Below, piece after piece: positions 54,068-64,000 of a DNA stretch of 64,000 bases. The notes under the pieces are model-generated. The model was not told the origin of the DNA. It worked only from the letters and a program-made list of their open reading frames with translations, and ran no database searches. Each line of letters begins with the position of its first letter. Position 1 is the stretch's first letter. The translations under genes and the position numbers were made by a program. Source of the DNA: Pollenia angustigena (lineage: Eukaryota; Arthropoda; Insecta; Diptera; Polleniidae); assembly GCA_930367215.1 (NCBI GenBank), contig OV884056.1, forward strand, positions 48,546,308 to 48,610,307. Direction: 5' to 3'.

Positions 54068-54721
54068 CTGAAAAATGAATGGACAGAATTAAATCAATTA
54101 AATTTTTGCAACATCAAATAAATCTTGTATTTTTTTTGTAAACCGCTTATAAAGAAATAAATTTGTTCATTCAGTTTAATAAAGTTTCAATTGCTGATGC
54201 AAAAATTATTTGTAAAATTTTTGTTTACAAGATAAAAAGAAAAAGCATACAGAGCAATAAAAAAATCAACGACAACCTTAATACCACAAACAATTCAAAA
54301 CTGTTAGGCACAAACATTTTATACATTTTTATTATTCTTTAAATTTGTTTATAATAACTCTAATCACCACTACTTACTATCTCCCACTGTTTTAATAACA
54401 ATAAACACTATAATAATATTTGTTCATAAATATTTATAAACACAAACAATAATAATATTCATACGTTCGCAAAATACCTTTCTAATATTTTGATTATTGG
54501 CCTGAATAGACTTGTTGTTTGAGCATGTTTTTGTTTTTGGCAAAGAGAAAATTTTGATAAGGGGCCAATATAATCAAACAATTGCTGTTTGCACTGCACT
54601 ATCAACAATATTGACCATTATTTGGCCAATAATAACAAAAATTAGGAAAATAAATACACAGCATGAAGGAAAACATTTTGAATTCAGGTGGAAAATTGTA
54701 TTGCAGATAACTAAAGACAAC
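54068..54721 (-). other. Start of the next receptor intron, no features
   Basis: This is intronic by inference, because TM1/TM2 must lie upstream. AT-rich, with no repeat recognised. Confidence 0.5.
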
Positions 54722-56600
54722 AAGTAAGGAAGTATAGTCGGTCAAGCCCGAATTATTTGATGCCCTACAACACAGTTTATATGTATGTATGTACATAAAT
54801 ATAAATGTTCGAGAGTGTACTGCATTTGGGACCCATGGGAAGTCATGAACTCGACAGAACAAAATTTTGTTATCGTGTTAAGACTCATGTAAAATTTCCT
54901 GGAGCCAATTGCCAATTGCACCGTGCAAGAACTTTACACTTTTTTCTGCTAAGGTTGTCCTAAACACTTTCTCAATAAACGACAATCTTTTAAAGTTACG
55001 CAAATATACGTTGTGCAGTCTCCTCCATTTTCGAAACAACGGTACATCTCGAAAACAAGATCTAACCACTGGATTAAACGTACTCGAATTACGTTAACCC
55101 GCCGGGTGCCCCGATTTACAGTCTTTCCAACTAGCACAGTGTTATTAATTCGATATTTTCATCTATTTGAGAATTGTTTGCCTTTAAGTGATTTTAGAAA
55201 GGGGTTAAATGGGGCTTATGACTTTTTTTTGAACCTTTCAGCACAACGTTATGTCATGACATAGTAAACAATTATTATTTTCCTACTATCGCCAATTTTA
55301 TAAAAAAAAAGGCTAATTTTATAAAAAAAAAACAAGTAAGAAAGTATATTTATGTCAAGCCCGACCATATGATAGCCTACACCACAGTATTAAAAAACAC
55401 GTTTACGTGAGTACACCCTATTCGGAACCCATGGAGAATCATGCTTATGTTTCCATTTAAATATGAATTTTTCTATGTTTATAAACTTCATTAAGCAATG
55501 TGTCAATATAAATATGTTTATATCCATTGTTTAAATTTCATTAAAATCGGTTTGGTATTTTCTGAGAGGCAGAAATTTCCCCGTATCTTACCTCGTGGTC
55601 CTACGACTCGGCCCATTTTCAATAGGATTGGTCCTAAGAACCTATGCCCCAAATTTTGTCAAATTATTTCCAAAATTGGGACCTGTACTTTGCGCATAAG
55701 GTTACATGGACAGCCAGCCAGCCAGCCGGACGGACATCGTTAGTTCGATCCGTAAAACTTAAGGTGGGTCTAGGACCAATATTTTAAGGTGTTACACACA
55801 TCAGCGCAAATGCATAATACCCTCTCCACTATTGTGGTGTGGGAACAAAAAGGCTAATTTTGGAAGTATTGTTTGTATGGGAGCTAAAAACCAACATAAA
55901 AGGATGGTTAAAGGGCACCAAGACTCTTCTCCGAAAATAACTTTGCATGTACGCAGAGAAAAAACATGTTTAAATATGGTCACCTCCAACAAAATTATTT
56001 TTATAAAAAATTGTAAACATATTATCTTTAAGTTAACCATGTTATTATTATGGTTAAATTAGTACTCTATCAAGAAGCCATAACCATATTATTGTTGCCT
56101 CTAAACATGTTATGGTAGTATATAACAATAAGTTGTTTTAAAATTAACAATAGTATTTTCCTCTTTCGAAGAGCAACATGCTATAGTTAAAAACCAACCA
56201 TGCCATTATAAGTGTTAAACATATTTTAGTTAATTTTAATTATAACATGTTCGTGGGCAACATGATTGTGGTTTCTAACTAATTCAACCATAATATGATT
56301 GACGGTGACAATAATATGGTTAAATTCAACATAATATTTCTAAAATTAGCTTTAAAAATAGTTTTGTTGAAGGTGACCATATTTAAACATGTTTTATCCC
56401 TGGGTGTGGGGCCATGCGAAGTTATGGACTGATTCCAAACATTTTCACTAGGCATGGTCCCTGTGACAATGAGAACTTATGTAGCAAATTTCATCGAACA
56501 TGGACAGGCAACCAGCCAGCCGGTCGGGCAGATGGAACCATTATGTTTTAGTGCTACACACATTAGCACACTATACTCCCCACTATTGTTAAAATATCGC
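54722..56600 (+). repeat. Dispersed repeat with AAGTATAGTCGGTCAAGCCC start
   Basis: Two starts, AAGTAAGGAAGTATAGTCGG (54723) and AAGTAAGAAAGTATATTTAT (55334), are each followed by CAAGCCCGA. CCATGGGAAGTCATGAAC-type blocks and CAGCCAGCCAGCCGGACGGA (55715) follow. The ends carry CACTATTGTGGTGTGGG (55828) and similar at 56578. Copies in 59430-60790 share all blocks. A MITE is inserted at 55954-56402. Minus-strand ORFs at 54878-55137 interrupt the first unit, and I cannot assign them. Confidence 0.6.
55954..56402. mobile_element. MITE with about 50-bp TIRs, 449 bp
   Basis: The ends CAGAGAAAAAACATGTTTAA, ATATGGTCACCTCCAACAAA and, on the minus strand, CAGGGATAAAACATGTTTAA, ATATGGTCACCTTCAACAAA match at over 90 percent. 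The interior is built from AACATRTTATWG-like words. The start resembles the ends of the 1197-2315 element (CGCARAGAAAAAACATG), so both may belong to one superfamily. Flanking 8-mers (CATGTACG, GGTGTGGG) do not match. Confidence 0.75.
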
Positions 56601-57563
56601 TTTCACAGATAAGTACTGGAGTGAAGTGAAGAATACCAATTTACGTAAGTGTGTGAACTTGCAGAAAAAATGCTTCACTATAGTAAAAGTGCGGGTATAA
56701 AACATACTCTCAAAAATAAACAAGGGAGAAATATATGCAGCAATTAGACTTGGAACAAAAACTAACATAAAATAGCAGAATTCATTCTTTTTTTATATGT
56801 AAGTTTAGAAAATGTGTGTACGAAATAGCTTGTAATTGAATTCACAATATTGCAACAACAATCCTTTGCAAAAACAATTATTTGTTAACGTCTACTTCAT
56901 ACAAGTTATCATCACAAGTTCTCGCAGCATACACAAATTGTTTACTCTATTGAAAGGTTTTTAAAGAAACAAGAACTGTCTGCTGTTTATTTTTTTTTTT
57001 TTTTTGAATTCTTGTACCCTCGCAACACTATTAAAATTGTGTGGCGAACAGTAATACATAGCATTTGTCATTGTGATTGTACACAAACATTTTGTACACA
57101 CATTTGATTTTTGTATTTTTGTGTTTAATTTTTAAATACATTTATGCATTCCTTTAGCTTGCACAACGATTCTCTAACATAACTGCAGTATTGCCATATA
57201 AAAACGCTGTTTTGATTGGTATGTTAACATAGGGACTGAAATGTCAGATGAGAGTTTTATGATGTTGTAAAAAAATGCAATAAAAATACAATTGCAATTG
57301 CGAGCATAGGATAAAACAATGAACGACCATTAGAGGAAAAGTACGCTAGATTGATTACCTTTTAGGTTGAGAATCGAATCCAATTTATAACATTATCTTA
57401 TAGTTCCTGTTACTTTGGTTCCTTCAGAAAGGTGCTTATCAGCATCACAATTTTTAAAAACTGTCTTCTAAAATAACGTGCTTACATCAATAAAGTGATA
57501 CAAATAACGAACTTTAGCCTGATAAAAACTAGTTAAAGTTTTTCTACTTGAGTACAAACATGC
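56601..57563. other. Gene-free stretch
   Basis: AT-rich. A T-run is near 56990-57006. Nothing else is recognised. Confidence 0.5.
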
Positions 57564-57640
57564 AGTCGATAGTAAAATCGATATATCGATAGTGGAATCT
57601 GAACTATCGATAAATATTTATAGTAGAAATTATCGATAGT
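57564..57640. promoter_or_regulatory. Cluster of TATCGATA (DRE/CGATA) motifs
   Basis: Perfect TATCGATA words are at 57584-57591, 57605-57612 and 57631-57638, with further CGATA at 57567 and 57579. This gives five CGATA in about 75 bp. TATCGATA is the fly DRE bound by DREF, and clustered CGATA is bound by BEAF-32 at insulators and housekeeping promoters. Another looser group is at 9290-9330. No gene start is visible beside it, and a repeat origin is possible. Confidence 0.45.
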
Positions 57641-58639
57641 ATCCCGGCACTATTATATAGGAGTTGGCGTGCCATACGTTTTGCCCACAGCATTGAACAT
57701 GAGATTATTATTTTACCATCGTTTTATTCTTCTGCAGACATAACAATGACTCTATTAAAAAAAGTGTAAATCACTTCATTAGTTTACCTGTCCCCCTTAC
57801 AAAGGACTATAGTGCTATTACTTTGTAGGTCATAAATCTTCTCAATGAGCATAATTTTATATCAAATTCTATTCATACATGAAAATACGAACTTATTTGT
57901 ATCGAGATAAAGTTCGAAGCAAAAACAAAGTCCAAATGTTATCATTAACTTTTGTAGTGATAACCTTGGATAAATTCGATATTAAAAGTACATACTTCTC
58001 CCCTGAGCGATTAGATAGTTCAAAACAAATTTAATCTTTTGCGATTTTCGATTCCAATAATGGAATGTTTATATGCAAAGGATTGATGAGGCAAATTATA
58101 TTTTTCCCTTTTAACGTTTTATACCCGAAAAACTCATTTACTAGATAAAAAAAAATCCAGAATTTGGTCCAACCCACGTTTTGTTACATTTGAATAAAAT
58201 CGTTGCAAATTTATTGATATATAACTTTATTTCTATTAACAATGAAATAACAATGTTAATCTTTCAAGTGTTAATCAATCAAGAATGACGTATTAATTTA
58301 TCAATAAAATTTACTTTAACATATCAAAGCAAATCCAATAAACGTAGATTAAAACCTAAAGCGATAAAAATCATTTGCACATTATTTACTTAAAAGTTAT
58401 TAAATATTAATTATTCATTATCTCGTTCGGCACCTCAGTCAGAGTTTTGTTTAAAAAAAAAAAAAAGCTTGAGCAAAAAGATATCTAAGCAAAGGTAACT
58501 AGGACGAGGGCCTATTTCGGGAATAATATCTCGAAATATGAAGCTCGCAATCTATGCAAACTGGGCATTTGCATAACGCCCTCGGAAATGAACTGTTAAA
58601 CATTTTAAGAGAATTAATTTTCACAAACTTCGTAAATCG
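57641..58639. other. Gene-free stretch
   Basis: No features recognised beyond a short A-run near 58453. Confidence 0.5.
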
Positions 58640-59137
58640 TAAACTTGCGCTGTTCAATTGTGCATTTATACAAACAGAGTTTTTTTAAACAAAAAAATCC
58701 TTGCAATAAACGAATCACTGTAACATCTGAAAGGAAACAGGGAATAGGGTGTGAAAAACGGGTAAAAGCTACCCCTGCCTATATCTTCTTAACTAATCAA
58801 CCGATTTTTTTGAAATTTCGCAGGCAAATCGTGTTACAGTTGGAAATAACTATAGCCTATAGCTTTTATTATTTAGGGCGTGAAATAGAGAAAGAGGGGT
58901 AAAAGCTCCCCTTCCTATGTCTTCTTAACTAATCAACCGGTTTTCTTAAAATTTAGTATGCAGGCACTGTAGAATCTGAAAGAGAACAGGGCATGAAATA
59001 GGACAAGAGGGGTAAAAACTTCTCCCTTCCTATATATTCTAAACCAGTCAACCGGTTTTCTTAAAATTTGGCATACAGTCACTGTAACATATGAAAGGAA
59101 GAAAGTATATGGCAAAACAACGTTTGCCGGGTCAGCT
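58640..59137 (+). mobile_element. Non-autonomous Helitron-like 3' region with tandem units
   Basis: Three diverged tandem units of about 115-135 bp carry CTTCTTAACTAATCAACCG (58784, 58918, 59035) and GGTAAAAGCTCCCCTTCCTA-like blocks. The tail at 59111-59128 is a hairpin, GGCAAAACAACGTTTGCC, followed by GGGTCAGCT. This resembles a Helitron 3' end (hairpin, GGGTCAGCTAG), but the final CTAG is disturbed (CTTGAAATTAG). The overlapping ORFs are readings of the repeat. Confidence 0.6.
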
Positions 59138-59429
59138 TGAAATTAGTCTTTTTTTTCTTTTTTGCTTTCTTTATTTATTTTCAAAAACAAATTTCACATT
59201 TTGATCACAAGTTTCAATTTTTATTTTTATATTTTTGGTCTTTTTTTTTAATATATTTTTGATTCTTACAAGCTGACATTGACTGTTTAAAATTACACAA
59301 AAATCAAAACAAATCTCGCAAACTTGCCCATTTGCACAAATTTTAAGCGAGATATCACGAAAACCCTTATTTGATTATTAGCAAAGCTAAATATTTGTAA
59401 AAAAAATTAAATACAAAATGGAGCAATAA

Positions 59430-60790
59430 TAAGAAGTAAGAAAGTATGGTCGGTCGGTCAGGCACGACCATGTGATATAGAAAATTTTTTTTGCGAGTGT
59501 ACCATATTCGGAATCCATGGCCATTATGGACCCGCCGGAACAAAATTATTTTATGAGGCTGAGATTCATATAAACGTTCTTTGTGCCGAATATCATTTAG
59601 ATATCTTTATCTATATGAGATTTTAGGATGGCGATTTATTTGGGACCTATGGTTAATTTTGGACCTACTAGGCCAAGATGACATTGTCATGACAAAGTAA
59701 CTATCGTATCCGGAAAGAAGCTTGCATCAGAGCTTTATGAAATCATGGAGCGATTTGCCCCCATTTTCAATAGGATTTGACCTTGTGCCAATAAGAAACT
59801 GTGTACCAAATTTTACCATATTATCTTGAAAATTAAATTGCGACATGAACTGTGCTCACAAGGTTTTCATAGACAGCTATCCAGCCAGCCAGCCCGCCTG
59901 CCAGCCTGCCAGTCAGTTGGACGGACATTGTTGGATGCACTCAGAACTTTATTCTCGGGTTGATCGGTATACTTAAAGGTGCGTTTAGAATCAATATTTT
60001 AAGATGTTACAAACATCAACACAAATGCATAATGCTCCCTCCACTATTGTGGTGTGGGTATTATAAAAGAAAAACTACCTATAGAGCAGTAGTTTTAAAA
60101 TCAAAGCATTTGCTACTTCTTCATTTTTGTAGTTGTTATACCCACAAGTAAGCGTTTGTGCAAATTTGTGTAAGACCTTAAAACATTGGTCCTACAATCA
60201 GCTGGAAGTATAATATCGTCTCGGAATTACTTTCTGATTCGATATAACGAAGTCCGGCCGTCTGACTGGCCCATAAGCAGGATGTCTGTCCATGGCGAAA
60301 AGTAAAGGTCAAAATTTAAGAGATAGTTTAATGAAATTTGCTACAAAGGCTTTCTGGAATAAAGCCTTTGTGCCACATAACTTTTTTATTATGTTGGTCT
60401 TTAAATTTTATTTGGTCCAAAGTTATTTAAATGCACCCTTAACATCTTAGTAAATTTTGTTGGTATTGGTATATGTTCGACCATAGCTCCTAACAAAAAT
60501 TACTCCCGAAAATAGCTTAAAATGCCAAAACTTCCTTATAAAAGTAAGTATTGACCCAACGATAGTTACTAGGTCATGATAAATCTCATATACATGAAAA
60601 AATGTGAAAAATATTCGGTACAAAGAATTTGTGTATGAATCTTAACCTCATAACATAGTTTTGTCCTGGCGGGCCCATGATTGCCCATGGGTCCCAAAAA
60701 AAGTTCCCTCCCAAAATTTTGTTTTCATATACTGTGGGTATAGGGTATCATATGGACACGCTTGACCGACTATATTTTCTAACTTCTTTT
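59430..60790. repeat. Dispersed repeat, two facing copies
   Basis: The left copy runs from about 59430 (AAGTAAGAAAGTATGGTCGG) to about 60060 (CACTATTGTGGTGTGGGTAT), with CCAGCCAGCCAGCCCGCCTG at 59881. The right copy is inverted and ends near 60780 (GCTTGACCGACTATATTTTC). They share blocks such as CCATGGCCATTATGGACC against GATTGCCCATGGGTCCC. The unit is related to 54722-56600. Confidence 0.6.
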
Positions 60791-61083
60791 TTTTATTTCT
60801 ACTTCAAAAATGTTTTTAAGTAGTAAAAAAGTAGGCGTTCATGTAGCAATAAAAGAGGCTTATGATATAGCAATAAAGTAGCCTAAAAACAATATCGATG
60901 TTTGTGTTGATTCATTATAAAAAAGTTGTTGATTTTGTAGATAAATTTTGCTTTAAATGTTCAACAAGTATGGGTGTTTTTTTAGTTGCATCAGAATGAT
61001 AAAATTATAATGCAAGACAGAAATATTGTTGCAATGAAATTTGTTTTTATTATTATCTGCTACATTATTTCATAGCATTTATT
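60791..61083. other. Gene-free stretch
   Basis: Nothing is recognised. Confidence 0.5.
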
Positions 61084-61690
61084 TTTTAAATACGATTTCC
61101 AGCATATGTCTACCTTGGCTGCAAGTTACATAGTCCATTCGATCAATCCAAGTCTTTACTACTTTTTTGCTAATAAATCTGTCCGTATGGCTTCATTGGT
61201 GGCTTGAATATTGGCTTGCAATGCGTCAAGAGTTGCTGGTTTGCAGGCATAAGCCAAAAAATTACCATAACCCCATATAAAGTAATCCAGAGGCGTTAAA
61301 TCGCCCACATGAGGGGGCCAGTGAATAGGACCACTTCTGGAAATAAAGTTGTCAACAAATTAATTTTGCAATAAATCGATTGCGCAAGCTGCGCCGTCTT
61401 GTTAAAATCAGATGTGAACCAAATGCCATTGTGTGATAACGCTCGCCAATCACCGTTACGGCAGCTCCTTGCTCATTTGAAAAGATATTTTGAAAACCGT
61501 ACCAAAATGTAAAGTTTATTGGATGTAATGCTGATTCGTTAACGGCTTGAGGATTTTCTTTAAATACTTTAAATACTGCAATTTTGCTTATTGACTTAGC
61601 CGTTTGACCAGAAGTAAGCTTCATTAAATGGACGAAGTGCTTTATAAACCTCGCACGGTACTGATCGAATCGAAATTATTTTTTTCAGTA
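61084..61690 (-). pseudogene. Mariner/Tc1-superfamily transposase relic 4
   Basis: On the minus strand the ORF 61352-61624 includes GQTAKSISKIAVFKVFKENP, QAVNESALHPINFTFWYGFQ, NEQGAAVTVIGERYHTM, matching the segment from the first catalytic region to VTVNGERY. Other frames downstream give WFTSDFNKTAQLAQSIYCKI-like, WPPHVGDLTPLDYFIWGYGN and ATLDALQANIQATNEAIRTD. These match the WPPRS.DLTPLDYFLWGY region and the C-terminal helix. Several frameshifts are present. It is more diverged than relics 1 and 3. Confidence 0.78.
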
Positions 61691-61715
61691 TTGTGAAACT
61701 CAAATTAATGCTTTA

Positions 61716-61830
61716 CAACACTGAAAAAATAGTTCCGATTCATTCAGTATTGACTGAAATAATTAGAAATAAAATTGCTTTTTAATCGAGAAAGTACTCG
61801 ATCACGGCTGCCAGAATCAGGTCCCAGCTT
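61716..61830. repeat. Unit of the CACTGAAAAAATA palindromic family
   Basis: It matches 25480-25600 (ACTGAAATAATTAGAAATAA, AATTGCTTT, GCTGCCAGAATCAGG) and appears here as a single half unit. Confidence 0.55.
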
Positions 61831-61942
61831 TTAAATCTATATCGAGAGTTATCATGCAGCTAAAAAAACACTCTATATCTTTCTTATCAGTTTTTTGTAA
61901 AATAATTGCCCTATCTGATGCGATTAGGATTAAAATAGTATT

Positions 61943-62995
61943 TTTTATACACTTCACCGAAGATAAAAGGGTATATATAACTTTGTCATTCCGTTTGTAA
62001 TTTCTACAATATTGATTCTACACCCTATAAAGTGTATATATTCTGGGTCCTTATGAAAAGCGAAGTTCAAATCCGGTTGTCCGTCTCCAACCCCCCCCCC
62101 CCCCCACCCCCTTCACATTTGTTTACATATACTAGCATAATGCCCAATATGATTTTCGTTATAATCCTTCTTTATTTCATCTATTTAACGAAACAATTTT
62201 CACAAATCGAAACTAGGAATTTTTGTGTTTTTTGCTACTTAAAAACTCCCCAAAAAGATAAAAGAAAACAAACACACATACTTACATGCCACAAACTATT
62301 TTGGTAAATATATTCCCATATTTCGGTTCACAACTCCAATAAGTATTATGGTTTACAACTTTGCTATTGTGGTGAACAAAAACATCAAAAGTAATTACAA
62401 CTCAACGCAGTGAACATTAAACGGGCCATATTTCATTTGAATGATATTTAAACAACGTTCCTTCATGGTTTAGTTGTCTAGGGGGTGTATTAAGTTAGAA
62501 ACTGTGAGTTCTGTGGTTCGAATCTTGTTTTTTTAAGAGAAAATTTTTTTTTTTTTATGTTCTAAAAACGATTTAAAAAAAATATTTACCAGTTTTCGCT
62601 TTTTAAATTTAATTTATAATGAAGTTTAAAGTATTGTAAATATGTATGTATACATATTGGTATTTCCACAGAAATGTCTACTTTTTGTCACGTAACGTCA
62701 CCAACCATTTTTAATTGTTTCTCAAAGAATAATGAAAATATTATTTACATTTTTGCATTTGGGTGTAGAGCGCAACTAGGTTTTCATTTAGTGAAAGAGA
62801 GGAAAAATTTTAACAACGTGGTTCTTAAATACAAGAATAATTGCTAGGTGACGTGACAAAAAGAGAGCTTTTCTGTGGAAGTGCCCATATGTAAAAATTA
62901 TTTAGTTTTTGTCTAGTTGCTCTGTATTCTGCTCCCACAATGGTGAAGGGTATATAAGATTCGGCACAGCTGAATATAGCACTCTTACTTGTTTT
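61943..62995 (-). repeat. Dispersed repeat with TATACCCTTCACC ends, minus copy
   Basis: This is the inverted relative of 35297-36555: AAGTAAGAGTGCTATATTCA, GCTGTGCCGAATCTTATATA on the minus strand at the high end. TACTAGCATAATGCCCAATA at 62130 and a C-run at 62092-62110 are the mirror of the G-run at 35587. The tRNA-like fragment at 62466 lies inside. Confidence 0.6.
62466..62527 (+). mobile_element. tRNA-like SINE fragment (copy D, tentative)
   Basis: ATGGTTTAGTTGTCTAGGG is box A-like and GGTTCGAATCT at 62515-62525 is box B-like, spaced about 33 bases apart, with a T-rich stretch after. No closed acceptor stem is seen. The sequence is not clearly the same family as copies A and B. Confidence 0.35.
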
Positions 62996-64000
62996 TCTTT
63001 GTTTTGATTACTTCAAATGCTACATTATTGCTACATTATATGCTACTTTATTGCATAAGATCTATATTTTCTGATATTTTTGTTAGCTCTATGTTTTTGT
63101 TACTAGATAACTAGTTGAACTACTGTTTTGAAATTGTATATAGTAGTAGCAAACGAAATTTTAAACCTCTGTTTCTCTTAAACTTTATTTTTCTGCTACG
63201 ACTACAATTATTGCTAAAGGCTAGATAACGCTATTATACTTTGTATTAATACATGTCAAAAACTCAAGTAATATGACAAAGTGTGATAGTGTGAATGCAA
63301 TGTTTTACGAAAATGACAAGTATTATGAAAAAAGTTTGACATCCTATACGACTTCATCGTTTTTTGAAAAACTTCTAAACAATAATACTTTTCATTGGAT
63401 CAGGGTTGCATTTTATTTCATGAGTGAGTGTTATACTTTGTGTGATGTTGTGAACACAAACTGTCATGTTACGTTAGATTTTTTGACAGTCGCAACAAAA
63501 CTCATTAGATTTCTATCTCACAAAGTATTATGGAATACATAAGACTTGTGAGACAGTGTAATCTAGCCTTAAGGAACTATGAAGCGTAAGTGTTGTTAAT
63601 AATATTGATTTTTTAAGATTTTTAACTAGGCTATTTAATAAATTTTCGTTGTAGCTGATATTTTTGGTATAGTTTTTTTTTTTACTGCTTTAAATATACA
63701 AGCAAAGGTAAATTTGTTTGGTCTAATAAATTGATTCTTTTACTTTGCGTTAATTACTCTAGCCATGGAGATACCCATAACTCTAGTTCTATTTTAATTT
63801 CTTTCGTATTGTTGTGAATTTCATGGCAAACATATTAAAGAATAAATAAATTTAAAATTATAAAAAAATATGTTTTATGAAAACCAAGTTATTGTGTTTA
63901 GAAAATAAAAAAAAATATATTAACTTTTTAAACAAAGAAAAAACAAAAGTTTTTTTTTTTACAAATTGTTAAAAATGGGTGGTACAAAGCTGTAAAGTTA
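62996..64000. other. Gene-free stretch to the window end
   Basis: No features recognised. The ORF at 63273-63542 has no domain that I know. Confidence 0.45.

Noticed and set aside
54878..55264. Cluster of overlapping ORFs on both strands
   Set aside because: They lie inside a dispersed repeat unit. The composition is not clearly coding and no domain is recognised, so no gene is called.
58645..59115. Two ORFs of 85 and 60 codons
   Set aside because: They are readings of the tandem units in the Helitron-like 3' region.
62092..62110. C-run as an assembly gap artefact
   Set aside because: The opposed repeat copy at 35587 has a matching G-rich run, so the run is a property of the family.
54070..64000. 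Receptor exons for TM1 and TM2
   Set aside because: I scanned the minus strand for a TM2-type LA.ADL motif with a phase-1 donor and found none. They are taken to be outside the window.

Overview
This is an AT-rich insect nuclear window, very probably from a fly (Diptera). It holds part of one host gene and a dense, deeply nested mobile-element landscape. The fly assignment rests on the host gene's fit to fly octopamine/tyramine receptors, on Jockey, Helitron, hAT and mariner/Tc1 elements, and on very long AT-rich introns. It is an inference; I could run no search. Nothing prokaryotic or CRISPR-like is present.

Host gene. Four minus-strand exons (53965-54067, 47568-47693, 40171-40348, 33615-34526) join in phase with canonical GT/AG sites. 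They encode TM3 to the C-terminus of a class A biogenic-amine receptor of the octopamine-alpha2/tyramine type. Visible marks are the TM3 ligand Asp, DRY, the TM4 Trp, the ECL2 Cys, TM5 Ser residues, CWLPFF, NPFIY, and an intracellular loop 3 of about 225 residues with a poly-His run. The exons for the N-terminus, TM1 and TM2 must lie beyond 64000. The visible introns are about 5.6, 7.2 and 6.3 kb and are full of transposons.

Layout. 1-6.6 kb: small inverted repeats, a 1.1-kb MITE-like element, and a multi-copy array of inverted repeats that interleave rather than nest, with GC-rich hairpin units. 7-9 kb: a non-autonomous hAT with an exact 8-bp target duplication, and a TA-flanked MITE. 10-17.5 kb: a nest of elements (outer dispersed repeat, TIR elements, pogo-type MITE, hAT, Helitron helicase fragment). 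18-25 kb: mariner-type transposase relics, one split by a MITE, a tRNA-headed SINE, and a foldback element with arms of about 165 bp. 26-31 kb: a dispersed repeat holding a Cys-rich coding relic, then a broken LINE. 33.6-54.1 kb: the receptor gene, whose introns carry three very large inverted repeats, a Penelope-like GIY-YIG relic, Helitron-like ends, two transposase relics and a 5'-truncated Jockey LINE with target duplications. 54-64 kb: two dispersed repeat families, a MITE, a TATCGATA cluster, a Helitron-like tail and one more transposase relic.

No transposon gene here looks intact. The strongest unexplained structures are the interleaved inverted-repeat array at 2.3-6.6 kb and the long inverted repeats inside the receptor introns, which would be transcribed as hairpins.
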